In this document: piece after piece, positions 16,114 through 28,984 of the stretch
How the letters are laid out: every line of letters begins with the position of its first letter
How positions within the stretch are numbered: the first letter of the stretch is position 1
Origin: Larimichthys crocea
Taxonomy: Eukaryota > Chordata > Actinopteri > Sciaenidae
Assembly (NCBI RefSeq): GCF_000972845.2
Contig: NC_040021.1
Span: 11,188,908-11,252,907, forward strand
DNA: 64,000 nucleotides
Reading direction: 5' to 3'
Program-made: the position numbers and the translations under genes
Notes under the pieces: model-generated
What the model saw: only the letters and a program-made list of their open reading frames with translations
Told to the model about the DNA's origin: nothing
The model's database searches: none

Positions 16114-16183
<70 letters not shown>

Positions 16184-19100
16184 CCTTTCTGCAGCGTGTA
16201 GATTTACATGCTAGAGACACACCAGGTTTGGCTTGTGGTGGCACTGGGGGAGTCATGGCAGGAGGGGCTGGTGCCGAAGCTGGAGTTGGAGGTGGTGGCG
16301 GTGGTGGAGGAGGAGCTGCAGCTGCTGCTTCTGCAGCTGGAGAGGGAGCAGCTTTAGCAGCAGCAGCAGCAGCTGATGAAACAGAAGTACAGGTGGACAA
16401 ATGTAGTCTAACGGTTCACAACGTTCACATTTTGCCTCATTATGTTTCAGTGCTGCTGTAATTCGATACAATTTAAATCGTTAATTTGTATCCACTCAGA
16501 GTAAATACACAATTACAGCTGTCATGGTGAAAAATAAAGAAAAACATTTACAGAAAAAAAAACAAACGATACATTTATTCTGTGTATTATTAAAGGGAAG
16601 TCAGGCAGTTTGTGTTACTGTGTTACTAGGCTGATCCTTTTCCAATACAGGCAGGAGGACGGTTTATTACTAATAGGAAGAATTTTTATTGACTGTTGTT
16701 GAATCCTTAACAGAACCAGTTCAAGAAGCAGAGCTACTTGTTTTTGAACCGTTTGTTTGACCTCCACTTACCATCTACGCATCACGTTTTAGTTCATAAC
16801 TAATCATGGATGTATGCATGATGTGACAATGGAGCAGGATGATACTGAAATAAATATTTTACGACTTAATTACGTATTTTTAATTCAAATTCTTATAGTA
16901 TTGATCGTAGATAGATGTTTCCAAATTAATTAATTTAATTAAAAGGTCTAAGCAGTGTACTGAAATATGGAAACTTACAAATTTGTTCATTTCCATGATA
17001 AAATGTTAACTCATTCGACTAAGCACACCTCCTTTCCGGAGTTTGAAGAGGGGCGTTCCTCCTTCCACCTTCCCTCCGTCAGGCACCAACAGTTCCTCAA
17101 TGACACCAGCTGCTGGAGAGGGGACTTGTACCGAGGTCTGAGAGTACAAAATACAATACGTAAGTTTTGAGTAATCTTCCCATGGTTCGTTTAAGTAGAA
17201 ACAGATGATTTTAGGTTGCGGCTCATTCTTTTTCTTACCTTGTCAGTCTCAATTTCACACACCACTTCATCTTCTGTCACAGAGTCACCCACAGCTAAAT
17301 GACGAGAGAGCATGCATTTCAACATCGGGCTCATGAGGAATACAATGAGAAATCTGTGAGATATTTTAATCGATGATATGTTGACTTGTACTGACCTTTC
17401 TCCCACCTCACATCGCCCTCTGTAACAGATTCTGCGAATGCAGGAGTTTTGACTGTGACCACCTCATCCCCTGCACAAACACAAAAAGTTTCTGTGAGTT
17501 AAACACTGAACAGAGTCGACGTCTGTACGTACTCCTGAGAACTGGCGCTGCACATACTGTGAACAGCAGATGTCTTGAAGTATCTGATGTGGAAGACATT
17601 CGCCGATGGTGGAAATTCACATCTAAAGTGACGAGAAAAAAAACAAAACAATTACTTGTGTTTTCGGACAAATCTCGTATTGACAGCGCGTCGTTGTGCT
17701 GAAGAGCTTCTGCGCATTAAGCGGTCAATGAAGGGCATTCAAAGACAAACTGCAAAACGGGATTAAGCACTTACGGCTGAGAATTCTTGTAAACTAGCCG
17801 GCTGCAGACGGAGAGGCCTGTAGATGAAAAAAAAGAAAGGGGAGAAAGAAAATTAACAAAAGCTACTACTGCTCCCCCTCAAGGCTCCGACATTAACATG
17901 AGGTCTTTAAAAGCTGCAGTTAACCACTGTGGGCTCCTGAGGCATGTCCGCATTCTGCTTTGGATGATCCACTCGGAGTTTGTTTATTCATGAGCAGTAA
18001 AATAAAGACTGACGAGGTCCTCGACTCAAGCTAAAGCTATAATATACTTCAATAGAAGTGCACTTACCTGATACACTTTGTCTGATGAGCACATTATTGG
18101 CCTGAAAAAAAAAACAAAAACGTGTTGAGTGTGGTTATACAGGCAGCCTACGTAATGTGCTCTTGTAAACAGCAAGTCTTATAAAACAAAAACAAAGTAA
18201 TCTGATTAATTCTGTTTTTCGAAAAACTCACTGTGCAGTTCACCTCGCCTGACACAAAGACGACCTTCACTTACATCACGTAAATGAATCAGGCCTCTCG
18301 ATCTATGAGACCATTTTGTCAAGTTTAAATGTTTTCAAAAATCAAAAAGATATTCAGGGTTCAATCATACGAAACAGAAAAAAAACTAAACAAAATCTGA
18401 GACGCTGGAAATCAAAATATAAATAATCAAAATAGTTGCAGATTAATTTTCTGTTGATTGACTAATTAATTAATTGTTGGAATTGTCACACTTTTATAAA
18501 AAATAAAACATCTACGGGAGAAGGTGTAGTACATCTGATGACCACGGTAGTTGTTTTCGGCCATCACAGACGAACTTCACCAATGATGAGAGGAAACGCA
18601 CCAAGATCTGGGCGCTTACCAACTCGCCCAAATATTTTTTTCTATGAGTTAAAGAGCTAATTGTGTACACGATTGATCTTGCACAATTAACTAACCATCT
18701 TTCAAATATTCAAAAATGTGCTTCTCCTCAATGGTAAAAAAGTAGCTGAACAACATTTCATACTTTGTACTTGAACTTAATTAAACTAAACCGTGCTGCA
18801 TCGACGTATGTGATGAGTCATTTGTGTGAGTATTCGGAAAGGCGGGGCCTCTGCTGAAGAAGTCCGTCTGGTTCTGGCTGCTTTTGTACGGATGTTTGTC
18901 TGGTGGAGCTGCATTTTTTTTAAATGCTAAATTAAATCCACTGATGTGGGATGCCGGAGGAGGGTGGTGCTGTCAGAAATGGAGCAAATCATCCGCAGTA
19001 CATGAAAAGCATGTGCACCCACATAAGTTTGTTCTGACTAACAAAAACGACTGTTGTGTGCCACGACACACGGACGATGAATCAACCAGCATATTTAGTT

Positions 19101-20464
19101 TAATTCGGACTTTTGTGTTTGTGCATTCTTGCTTCCACTTGTGCAGTTTACTTAGAGCAAACTCTTTCACGAGTGATGCTGAAAGTGACGCAGTTTTAAT
19201 ATCAGAATCAGGTTTTTACATACAAGGAGTTTGTTTTGGTGCCTAACAAACTTTAAGTAGAAAATATATATAGATAAAAGGATAAAAAAGCACGAGCAGA
19301 TATTATAAAGATATGTACTGTATGTTATTTAAATAAATCCTGTCCTCTACAGTTGTTTGTAGTCGTTGTGGTAGACATGACGAACATTTACTGATTACAG
19401 TTTCTCAAAACTACACACAACATTTCAAGCAGCAGAGAATATTCAGTCAGAGACTCCTGCTGTACTTTCTACTGTAAAAGGAGCTTTATAATGACTCCCC
19501 ACTCTGTGACAGCTGAAGCTGATATTTTGGATATGGACATTTAATTTTATTTAAACTGTAGTCACTTTAAACTTATTTACCTCGTGCTGTTTTGTTACAC
19601 GTTTAACTGCAGCTGCGACACAAGGATCTCTCTCTACTCGATCAACACTAATTAAAACACACAGCTCAAACTAATGCAGCTGTCATGTCGTAAATTGTAA
19701 ATCTGGCCTTTGTGAATGTTATGATAAGTTTTCAGAGTTGCTGATTCACCTGTAGTACACCTTGTGGTGTATCTTACACAGCGAGATATTTGTTATTTAG
19801 CCTCTGCTATAAATGGGGTGGACAAAATAATCTTTTAACAACACTCTGACCTTCAGGAAAGTTCAGCTTTATGTTTGTTTGTCTGTTGTTTTACCCAAGT
19901 GGACCTACATTTCTCAACTCCCACATGCATGCATTAATATATTGACAGTAGCATAAAGTGTCCATGAGGTATAAATCAACCCTGATGTGTTTCAGTCTCA
20001 TTACCTGCTCACAGACAGCTGGAGTTGTGCAGGCAGGGCCCCCTGAGATCACACACATGTCTAACATAACATGAGCTATTTCTGTCAGGTCAACTCCAGA
20101 AACATGCTCGGTGCAAACAGCCTGAAGGGGCACAGAGGTTATAGTTTCTTACCTAGTCGTGTTATGACTTAGAGGTTAAAGCTAACAGTGAGTGAGGCTT
20201 GTGTCCTGAAGTTAAAAAAGAAAGTGGTGTAAGTTAGTGAGACCTTGTCCTCTGAAGCTGTCCGGGTCTGTCTGTCCTTGGTGGGTGAGGCCCTGCTCCA
20301 CAGGCTAACGTCTGCTGCAGGCTAACTCAAGCCCAGCTTTGTTTTTAAATCAAGTCCAAACAGTTTCAGAGTTAACGCACCACTCGTTTCTGTCAACCTA
20401 CCTGGCTCACCGCGGACAGAGACCGACCGAAAGCCCGGTACACACACCTGGATCGTGACAACAT
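14657..20464 (-). CDS. dlst: Dihydrolipoyllysine-residue succinyltransferase (E2 of 2-oxoglutarate dehydrogenase)
   Basis: Fifteen minus-strand exons give 450 residues (human DLST 453): 20402-20464, 18068-18101, 17775-17817, 17558-17622, 17396-17470, 17239-17294, 17029-17137, 16223-16372, 15982-16049, 15767-15864, 15547-15677, 15374-15447, 15212-15295, 14957-15124 and 14657-14791. The start [18 protein letters not shown] is an arginine-rich mitochondrial presequence. A lipoyl domain spans about 70-145, with the lipoylated lysine 112 in CEIETDKTSV. An Ala/Pro-rich linker in exon 8 follows, and the acyltransferase domain runs from about 221 to the end, with catalytic His421 and Asp425 in [10 protein letters not shown]. 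It transfers the succinyl group to CoA in the TCA cycle. As in human DLST, I see no peripheral-subunit-binding domain between lipoyl and catalytic parts. It is head to head with prox2. Confidence 0.98.
15957..15978. repeat. (GT)n microsatellite abutting a dlst splice donor
   Basis: Eleven GT units on the plus strand, i.e. (CA)n on the gene strand, begin four bases inside the intron after exon 9 (donor at 15979-15981). The donor therefore reads GTAACACAC and grades directly into the repeat. Confidence 0.9.
16113..16178. repeat. (AAT)n trinucleotide microsatellite in a small dlst intron
   Basis: About 21 nearly perfect ATA/TAA units, 66 bases, lie in the 173-base intron between exons 8 and 9 and make up more than a third of it. 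On the gene strand this reads (ATT)n. Confidence 0.92.
18102..20401. other. dlst intron 1
   Basis: This 2.3 kb intron separates the presequence exon from the rest of dlst. No additional exon is supported. A retroelement-like tail lies at about 19195-19310. The 362-base plus-strand ORF at 18884-19246 shows no domain and crosses that element. Confidence 0.75.
19195..19310 (-). mobile_element. Fragment resembling a fish non-LTR retrotransposon 3' end
   Basis: The text around 19199-19240 (AATATCAGAATCAGG, then CATACAAGGAGTTTG) matches, from memory, a tail repeated in many teleost genomes where LINE copies end in the reverse complement of CAGAATCAGG. There is no coding remnant. The family assignment is by recollection and needs a RepeatMasker search. 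Confidence 0.45.
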
Positions 20465-21447
20465 AGCGCGAGCTCGTCTCTTTATGTTTGACAGCCGTTG
20501 GTACGGAAGCTCGCGGAGCCAAGCCCGACTGGAAGAGACCACTGAGGCCGGTCCGGAGGGGGGGTTAACCGGGTACAGGACGGAGGGAGCCGGGACCAGA
20601 TATAAATCATACTGAACAACATGAACTAGAAGCTGACACACATTATAAATAAGGCGAAATAAAAAGAGAATGTAAAACATTATAAGATAAAAACGTTGAT
20701 TTAAAGATAACTGGACCGTACCATTACCTACATCAGGTAAGAATCAACACTTTTAAATATCAAATTAGTTTTAAATCACTACAAATTATAAAAATAAAAT
20801 AAAAAACAGTTACAAATTGAATATTTATCATGTCTAAGTCATTGCAGTGGGTTCAAATTATGTATTTAGTGTTGTTATGTGCAGGTAGGGATGGGATAGG
20901 TCGATATAAGACCACGCCTCCTGGTTTCTTTGAACAAGTACAAATAATTGAGTCACTTCTCCTCCTGCAAGCTCCAGACCTGCAGCCTCCTCCGGTGCTT
21001 TACGACAGACAACAGGTGGGTGACATGTACCATGCTGTCTTATTATCTGTGTTTTTACTCTGTCATATCATCAAAGTAGACTGTGAGGTGTTTATCTTAA
21101 CATTTAAATCCAAGTCTGACATGTTGAATATAGGGAAACTAAAAGTAGATGCAACTGAGAAACTTGGATACAGAAAATACTACTAATAATCTACTATTTC
21201 ATATATATATATAATGATTTCATATTTTAAAGCTTTTTTTTTTCACTTGGATTAAATAAATAACCAGAGAGCTTTGTTTTATAATTTTATTGTTATTTGT
21301 TTGCAATTTAAGTCCATATTTGTGCGAAAAACAAGAACCAAGAATTCCAGGTAGCAATTAAATGTGCAATTTCTTACAATAATACATTATATATAATATT
21401 AATAATAATAAATAATAATAATTTTTATTTTTTCTGACCCAACAAGC
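20465..21447. promoter_or_regulatory. Shared dlst/prox2 divergent intergenic region
   Basis: The two start codons lie 983 bases apart on opposite strands. The first about 150 bases next to dlst (20465-20610) are relatively G+C and CpG rich, as expected for a TATA-less housekeeping promoter. Nearer prox2, 20919-20930 holds CCACGCCTCC, an Sp/KLF-type box, followed by A+T-rich sequence. A tract of T at about 21425-21433 and CAACAAG just before 21448 could be an acceptor for the prox2 coding exon. If so, an untranslated prox2 exon lies in this region. Confidence 0.5.
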
Positions 21448-24400
21448 ATGAATCTAAGTGTCTGGGGCAAAGGTATGTATTCTTCCAGCAACATCTGCCT
21501 TGACGGCTGCACTACAGAGCACCTCTCCTCTTTTCAACTTGACGCCATGCCGACAAATTCAGACGTGTCCAATTCAGGTGTTTGTGTGACCTTACAACAA
21601 GACAGTGAGAACATAAAAATGCTACAAGAGAGTGCTTATTACAGCAGCAGTGGCGATGCCGGTTCAGTCTGCTCCGACCAGCTGGAGCTAAATCCATCCA
21701 GGGACGCAGGACATTTATCCGCAAGAAGGCATCCGTCGCCCGCATCCAGTTCTTGTGGTCTTCATGACTGGAGCTTAAACAGTGGCCATCAAGCAAAGCG
21801 TGCCAGAGTGGAAAATATCATAAAAGGTATGACCAGCTCTCCTGGCATGCACTGCATGGATGTGACAACAAATCAGCACAAGGAGTCAGACGGCATGCAG
21901 GGAAGTGAAATGATTCAAGAACTTCCTTCACATCAGGAAACAAGTGGCAAGATTCACAGCCAGGTGACAAGGAAACAGCTTGAGGGTCAGCATTTCAGAC
22001 AGCTCAGAAGTTTTAACCATGTGGATGGAGTGGATGATACTACAGGTGGTAATAATGAAGAGATGCGTCCAACCTGGAACAATTCTCCTGACACATCTCC
22101 AAGGGATGCATGTACAGATTCATACGGCGAGTTTGAGAGCAGCTCGAGTAGGAAATATCAAGGATGGAAGAAGGTGAAGCTGATGAACTACTTCCAATCC
22201 AAACCTGAGAGAATAAAGCTAATGGCAGATGTTTTAAAGTACGAACTGTCCAGAGCTGTCAGCAGGAGTGTTGACGCCATTTTCAAGAGCATGCCACTTC
22301 TACAGACACCGCCAAATATTGAGGGGAATGTAAAGACTGATATGTCCCCTCAGCCACCAGTTTGCAGAGATAATACGTTAAGACTTTCATGTTGTGGGAA
22401 TGCAGAGGTCCCAGATGTTCAAACTGAAGCTCTGTCTTTGGTCGTGCAAAAGCCTCAACTAGAAAGAGCCGAGAAGTTCATCCTCCAGTCTAGATCAAGA
22501 GCTCACCACCACCCCAAACCTCCAACCCCCTTCAGTTATGACTCCTCTCTGCATGAAGAACAGTTGTCAGAGAAGGATCACAACACCACCCGTCAACATG
22601 CCCTCAGATGCTTCCAAGACGGATGCTCTGAAGTTGGTCAAACAAAGTTTGAGATGTTTGACGCACATTGGAATTCGGTCAAAGCGAGATCGAAGGTCAA
22701 CTCCAGATCTGTCAGAAGCCCACAGACTCGTACAGTGTCGGTGGATCCCATGATACTGCAAGGCCTGTGTCTCCCTCACGTCAAGATTGAGTCCGACAGC
22801 CTGGTGAAGAACAACCTGTACATGCTGAACGTATCCTTTACAAGTTTCTACACTGATGTAGTCGAATATTTGATATGTTTTTTGTGCCTTTAAGTCAGCA
22901 GTGATGAAAATGTCTGATATCTCTTTCCTTACTTTAGATACACTGATAATTCTGAGGTCAAAATAACAGGTGCGTGCTATAAAATGAGTCGCTTCATCAG
23001 TATCTTACAGAGTCCAACAAATACTTCACTTTCAAACTCTGAAGAAAAATGCAGACTCTCCGTTTGTCCTATGATTTCTTCTTTCCAGCGTCATTTACAA
23101 AGAAAGGTCAGTGGTTCTTATTTCTCGATTGTATTTTATCCTTAACACTGGTGCGTTCAGGAGGGTCTGACCACAAATCATCTGAAGAAAGCAAAGCTTA
23201 TGTTCTTCTACACTCGCTACCCGAGCTCACTGGTACTGAAGATGTGTTTCCATGATGTGCAGGTAAGAAAATATTTACAATATTGTGCACCAGTACAATT
23301 ATTCCACACATGATATGTGTTTTTGTGTAATTGAAATGGATAAAGTTGATTTTCTTTTTTTGCATTTAAGCTGATAAAATCTTCAGTCTCAGTCTGAAAA
23401 TGCATTTTTTGAATGTGCTGCATGCAGATTAATCTAAACATTTATGCTTTATGCTTTAAAATCCATCTCTGTCAACATAGAATAAAAAATCACTTCCAGA
23501 TAGTAGTTTTAATAGTTTTTAATAGCATTCTAATGAACAACTTTACATCACTAATGAATTTCTATAAAAGATAAAATATGTAAGAACGACAACACAGATG
23601 TGATAAAATACACTTTATTTTTTTATATGTACACAACATAAAACATGTTTGGCAGCTTCTTTCTCACATTCAGGTAAATTAATCACAGTATCGTCTCACT
23701 TACCTGTTTCTTCAGTTCACGCGCTGCATCACCTCTCAGCTCATCAAGTGGTTCAGTAACTTCAGGGAGTTTTACTACATCCAGATGGAGAAGTTTGCCC
23801 GACACGCTCTCATAGAAGGAGTGGCCGACGTGAGAGGTCTGACTGTGGGAAGAGAATCAGAACTGTTCAGAGCTCTCAACATGCACTACAATAAAGCCAA
23901 TGATTTCCAGGTAACTGATACTACACACTATTAATGTTATTGATCTGAGTCATTTTACTGACGCGGCATTTTTTTTCCTGCATTTTATTTTTGATTCATT
24001 TTGATCATGTGCAGACCAGCACATGATTTACTTCTGTTGAATGCTCGCGTTATATTTCATATTTCTCAACTTGACTCAAAATAATTTTTAATCCGTCTGT
24101 AATTGGTATACAGTTTTTTTGTGTTTTTTATAAAAATCAATATTGGAGAGTTACAAGATGTGTTATATTTTGTATATTACATAATACACACATGTGATAG
24201 CAAACTAAGTTGCTTTAGTAATGTATGTCATTTACTGTAAGCACAGGTGGTGCATGTGTAAGCACATGTCTACTGTTGGTCATATACCTGTTATCCAAGA
24301 TGATGCACAAACCATGGAAATTAATTTGGGTTAGTTGGGTAATATTAAAAAAATAAAAAATAAATAAATCACATTTAATTATTTTTTTTAAATTTGTCCA

Positions 24401-26603
24401 ACAAACCAAATTTGTAAATTTAATCACGTCAAACTCAGAGAGTCAAAATCTATGACATTACACCAAACACTATTAGCATTCAGCGGCATAACTACTATAA
24501 ACAAAATGTAACAAACACACATACAAAAACATGAATAAAAAAAGTACAATAGAAAAAACTTCTTGAGTTTAAAAAAAATCAGGTTGAGCCATGTGAAGAA
24601 TTTTACTCTTTTAACCTTGAGATGAATCAAGTTTCATCCAGGTTCTAACAGTTAATCCACCATTATATTAATACTTTGTTCTTTAATAAGTGCATAAAGC
24701 CAGTAACAAGTTATTAAGGCCATGAGGTGAATCATTAACAGTGACAAACACAGAATGTCTATCCATAAGATACGTATAGGTATTAAAGGATTGTGACTGT
24801 TATTGTGCAAATTTATACTGCAATTAAATAGTGTTCATGCTCACCTGTCTGTATGCACATTGACCACAACTGGTTATGTGTATCTAATTTTAAACATACA
24901 GTAACATAGCTTCAACACTAATTCTACTAACTATATACGCCATAAGAATACAGCAGAGACGCGTATTCAGAGGACAGTGAGACTGAAGATGAGTTTCAGA
25001 AGACGTGACTGAACATTCAGACACTTTATATGATCTTAAATGAGGTTTAACTGCAATATGGATTTGATTAATTCTAAAATCATATTAAACACATGATTAA
25101 TACATGTAAAACAGTTTTCTGACTATAATGTATGATTCATCCTGTTGTACTGTGGTGTTGGTGTCACAATGGGTATTTTGTGTTGTTTTTTTTTCTTTTG
25201 TGTTAACTATTAACCACAATTTTAGTTTTGGAGATAATATGTAGGGGGAAAAAAAACTTGATTTGTTGTCATAAGTTGTTACATGTTAAACATATTTACA
25301 GATAGATGATTTCTAACGAGGCAATTCTTTTACTCAGTGGCAGATGGGCTATGAAAATGTCAGCTCTCAGGGTCATTATTTTACTTTTTTTATTATGTAT
25401 ATGTGAATTAAAATCCATGCAGACCAATTTCAGAAGTTGGCCTGGATATGACTCATCATGTCATTTTATTACATTTAATTTTATTAAATGTGCATAAGGA
25501 AAACACTTAATGCACACTTTGGAAGTATTCACTTTCATACTGCTTAGTGTTAAAGTGATCGCTTTAAGTGTTTACACAGTGTCTTTGCTTTGTGTCAATA
25601 GAATTCAATTTAATTAAGTTTTTCATGATCATACATCATATTTTTCCCCCACTAGTTCTCAGCAGCATATAACAATTCTAAATGATACAACTCATTTATT
25701 ATTAGTTAATTAAATTGGACCTGAATGATCGGCAAAAAAGTTGATTGACAGATTAATCAATAAAAAAAATGTGCAGGAATCATGTTAAAATATTTTTGAT
25801 CAGGTTTAAAAAAATTGTGAAAGAAAAATGGAAATCATTTTGTAAAGATTTCAGGAAGGAAACAAAAAAATTCAAAAGCAACAAGTCCAAAACATAAAAG
25901 GTAGCTGTCGTAGTAGCACATTTTGTGTGCTAGGTTTAGTTTTTGTTTCCTGATGCGTTGTATAGACAATGAATCATTGAAGGGACAGGAGCCAAAAACA
26001 GAGAGTGGACTACACCAGAGTAAAGAGTTTTAAAATTGAATACTGGGTCCAGGATTTCTTCTGTGTTATTTTGATATCCTTCTTTTGATCACAGTTTGGT
26101 TAAAGAGATCGCACAACATGAACACACTCATCAGTCACTGTTTGTGTTCATGTGGGAGCAGGAGCTGAAATTAAATATGCCGTGTGACGTGTCAGATGGA
26201 GAAAACAGGCTGTCAAACATGTTTCCTTCCTCTTTTGTACTTGAAGGACAACGGACTGATTGTTGGCAACTCTTAACTAAGCTTTTAGTAGTTACTTACC
26301 TTCATTTGTTCGGTCTGATTCTTATTATTTTAAACATAATCCCAATCTACAACACTTCTCTTTCACATCAAAACACACACAGCGTTTGTGTGTGTAAAAA
26401 GTATTTAATGTCTTTAATGTTCTGTGGATTCACAGGTCCCTGACAGATTCCTGGAAGTCTCTGAGATTACACTCAGAGAATTTTACATCGCCATTTCAGT
26501 GGGCAAGGATCGTGATCCATCGTGGAAGAAAGCAATCTACAAGGTGATCTGTAAACTGGACGGTGACGTACCAGCCGAGTTCAAAAATCATCCCTCCGGA
26601 TGA
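21448..26603 (+). CDS. prox2: Prospero homeobox protein 2
   Basis: Four coding exons in phase 0, 21448-22830, 23161-23262, 23716-23910 and 26436-26603, encode 615 residues (human PROX2 is about 590). The large first exon has the family motif [15 protein letters not shown] near residue 115, matching [12 protein letters not shown] of PROX1, and a block around 245-290 ([19 protein letters not shown]). The homeo-Prospero domain fills exons 2-4 from about residue 462: [20 protein letters not shown], then [20 protein letters not shown] with the W-F-x-N-x-R recognition helix, and a C-terminal Prospero half with [15 protein letters not shown]. It is a nuclear DNA-binding regulator. The end of the first exon is chosen as AAC before GTATCC, because this alone keeps phase with exon 2. 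PROX1 is ruled out by the short divergent N-terminal half and by the dlst/ylpm1 neighbours. Confidence 0.95.
23911..26435. other. prox2 intron 3
   Basis: This 2.5 kb A+T-rich intron splits the homeo-Prospero domain just before the Prospero half (junction NDFQ/VPDR). I see no further exons or clear transposon. Sequence resembling the dispersed TGATTAATC-type fish repeat occurs near 25720-25770. Confidence 0.75.
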
Positions 26604-27622
26604 GAACCGAGGAGAAGACCGATAATGTCCCACAGTGGTTACTGTCACAATGTGGACTTGCTCATGCTTTTATTAGCACATTAGTTTATGTTCAATGAAG
26701 AGCATACTGTATTCCAAAATAGGTTCATGCCTGCACATCTCCAATCTCCATACATACGGCAGACTGATGGCTGAGTTGATCAAAGGCATCATGAGGTAGT
26801 TTGACACATGTATTTTGCTACATGAGCCATATTATATAGCAATAATACATATTTGAATGAGTGTGTAACAGTTTTGTCGGTGAAACGTCACAAACTGCAA
26901 CACGTTTTTCTTTGATAAGCACAAAACACAGTCCACACCACATCGGAAAAAATGTTTAATATTCATTCATTCATTCTTAGTGAATGTACAGGATATATAA
27001 AATGCAAATTACATTCATTATGAAATTAGTCAAACATTACATGATGTCTGCTTCTTACAAACCAAAAATAGTGTCTGTCTCTCTCTCATACTTACCATGA
27101 TGAGCTACTTATCCATCCACTGTCCAAATGATACACGGTAGCTGTCTGTCCACACATGATCTTCATCAGCGGTTGTGTGCGTTTGGTCTGAATTGATGAT
27201 CCTCACTTTCTCTCCAGTTGTTGATAATTCAGATGTAAAATTTCTCACGGGTGAAAATTCTGGACCGTTTGCTTCACAAGTGCAAAGTTTAAAGTATAAA
27301 ATATATTCCAAAAAGTGAACACATGCACTTACATTGTCATATTAACTGTGACATTTACACTCAGTGAGACTAAATTTAGTTCCTTTTAATACTTCTATGA
27401 AATGTGCACAAGGGCATCTGCAATGAACTCAGTTGGTTATGAAAATCTGCTACAAGACAGTGCAATATAATACTTCAATATGGTATATGAGTGAGAAGGG
27501 TCAGATTCTCGTACATGTTATTAAGTATGTTACTGTATATTTAAAAATGAACGCACTAAGCAGTCATTTTGTATAAACATTATTTTTACTTGTAGACTGT
27601 CCACACGTACTTTTTCCAAGTT

Positions 27623-28281
27623 TAAAAGGTGCAATGTGTAAAAATATAATTACTAAATTTATCAACAGAATGTGAAGAAATAGTGAATATGACTAGCTTA
27701 AATTCAACGTAAAACACAAAATAAAACTCACTAAGACTGCCTTGTTCAGTCCTTCCAGTGTTCCATCAATCAAACTCTCTTTAAATCCTTCATTAATAGT
27801 GTTGATGTCAAAACAAATAATAAAACTGCATTTTCTTGAATGGCCACTAGAGACTGGCTACATAATAAATCAATCTCAAACTTTACAGCAGAAATAAACA
27901 TGTTTACAGCCTGGTACAAAAAACAGTTTTGGTCTTTATAGCTAATTTCACCGTTCATGACAACTGTACTGAGGGTGAATTTATATAGAACTCACCTGTT
28001 CAAATTATATTAAGGCTTAAAGTTGGGCATAATTAACAGTGTCGCTGCTTTGATTGACAGGTGGCGTATTCGACTAGGGCTCATTCAGCTCACAGATACA
28101 ACGTCCATATTTAATTGATTGTTTATGGTTGTAATGGTTGACAGCTCCGAGCTAAATAAATAAATAAATTGCAGTTAGCAGCAGTTATAACTTGATATGT
28201 GATGTACTGCCCCCTATTGTTTTAAGAGTGTTAATTCAACAGGTGGAGATTAGTCTGAGTTCTTACACATCGCACCTTTAA
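27623..28281. mobile_element. Non-autonomous DNA transposon (MITE) with terminal inverted repeats
   Basis: The left end reads AAAGGTGCAATGTGTAA and the right end, reversed, AAAGGTGCGATGTGTAA: 16 of 17 bases agree in inverted orientation, about 660 bp apart. The bases just outside are TTTA/TTAA-like on both sides, suggesting a TTAA-type target, although the duplication is imperfect. The interior has no transposase ORF and includes CTGCCCCCTATTG, which I recall from a very common teleost MITE family. It is clearly bounded; the superfamily is uncertain. Confidence 0.65.
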
Positions 28282-28984
28282 CTGATTTATTACGTGTAAA
28301 CAAAAAAAGCACTTCATTTGCATTGTTATTTCTCATTTGAATTAATATTATGAATAATTGTCAGTAACAATAATGTAATATAATACAGTAATATGTAATA
28401 TTTTTGTGTCTTGACTATGAATGTAAAAATGTGCTAAAACAACAAGATTAGAAGAATGTAATTCAAATGAGACAAAAAATAAAAGTACTACTCATTCAGT
28501 CATGAAAAACCAGTGTGAGCTCTGATTTGTCATTGAAGAAACTTTAACCACTTGAACAACAAAGTTCCCGTACTCTTGACTTGTCGTTTGATACTATAAA
28601 TCTGGAAATGAAGAGTTCTTGACTACCCTTCTGACACTCAAACACATTCAAACCACAAGCTGAAACAAACAAACACATTTTCAAACTCTCAGTACTTTAA
28701 TTTGCTGTCTTGTTCTTAAGTACAATTATCTTGTAATATTGTTTATTTCTGTAAGCTCTCTAAGCCAACACTGATGTGAGTAGACATTTTATATGTACAT
28801 AAAATGCACTAAATTTAATGTTACTCTTTACTCGCCTAATACGACCATATACAGTGACACATCTGACTAAATGTCACAGTATTATACAATTATACAATAG
28901 TTCATCTGTGGTTTATAGCAAGCAAGTACACTTTGGGCTTCATCAACAAGAATCCCAAATGACAGCTCAAGAACGGCTCCACCA

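Noticed and set aside
15961..16461. Plus-strand 166-codon frame across dlst exon 8
   Set aside because: It is (GT)n and (AAT)n microsatellite translated as poly-Val/Cys and poly-Ile, joined to the antisense of the Ala/Pro linker.
20830..21186. 118-codon plus-strand ORF upstream of prox2
   Set aside because: No domain, no family resemblance, and the coding features of prox2 begin at 21448; it may only overlap an untranslated exon.
22939..22970. A 32-nt exon-like segment in prox2 intron 1 (TTTAG before it, GTGCGT after it)
   Set aside because: No combination with the neighbouring junctions restores phase 0 at prox2 exon 2, so including it would break the homeodomain frame.
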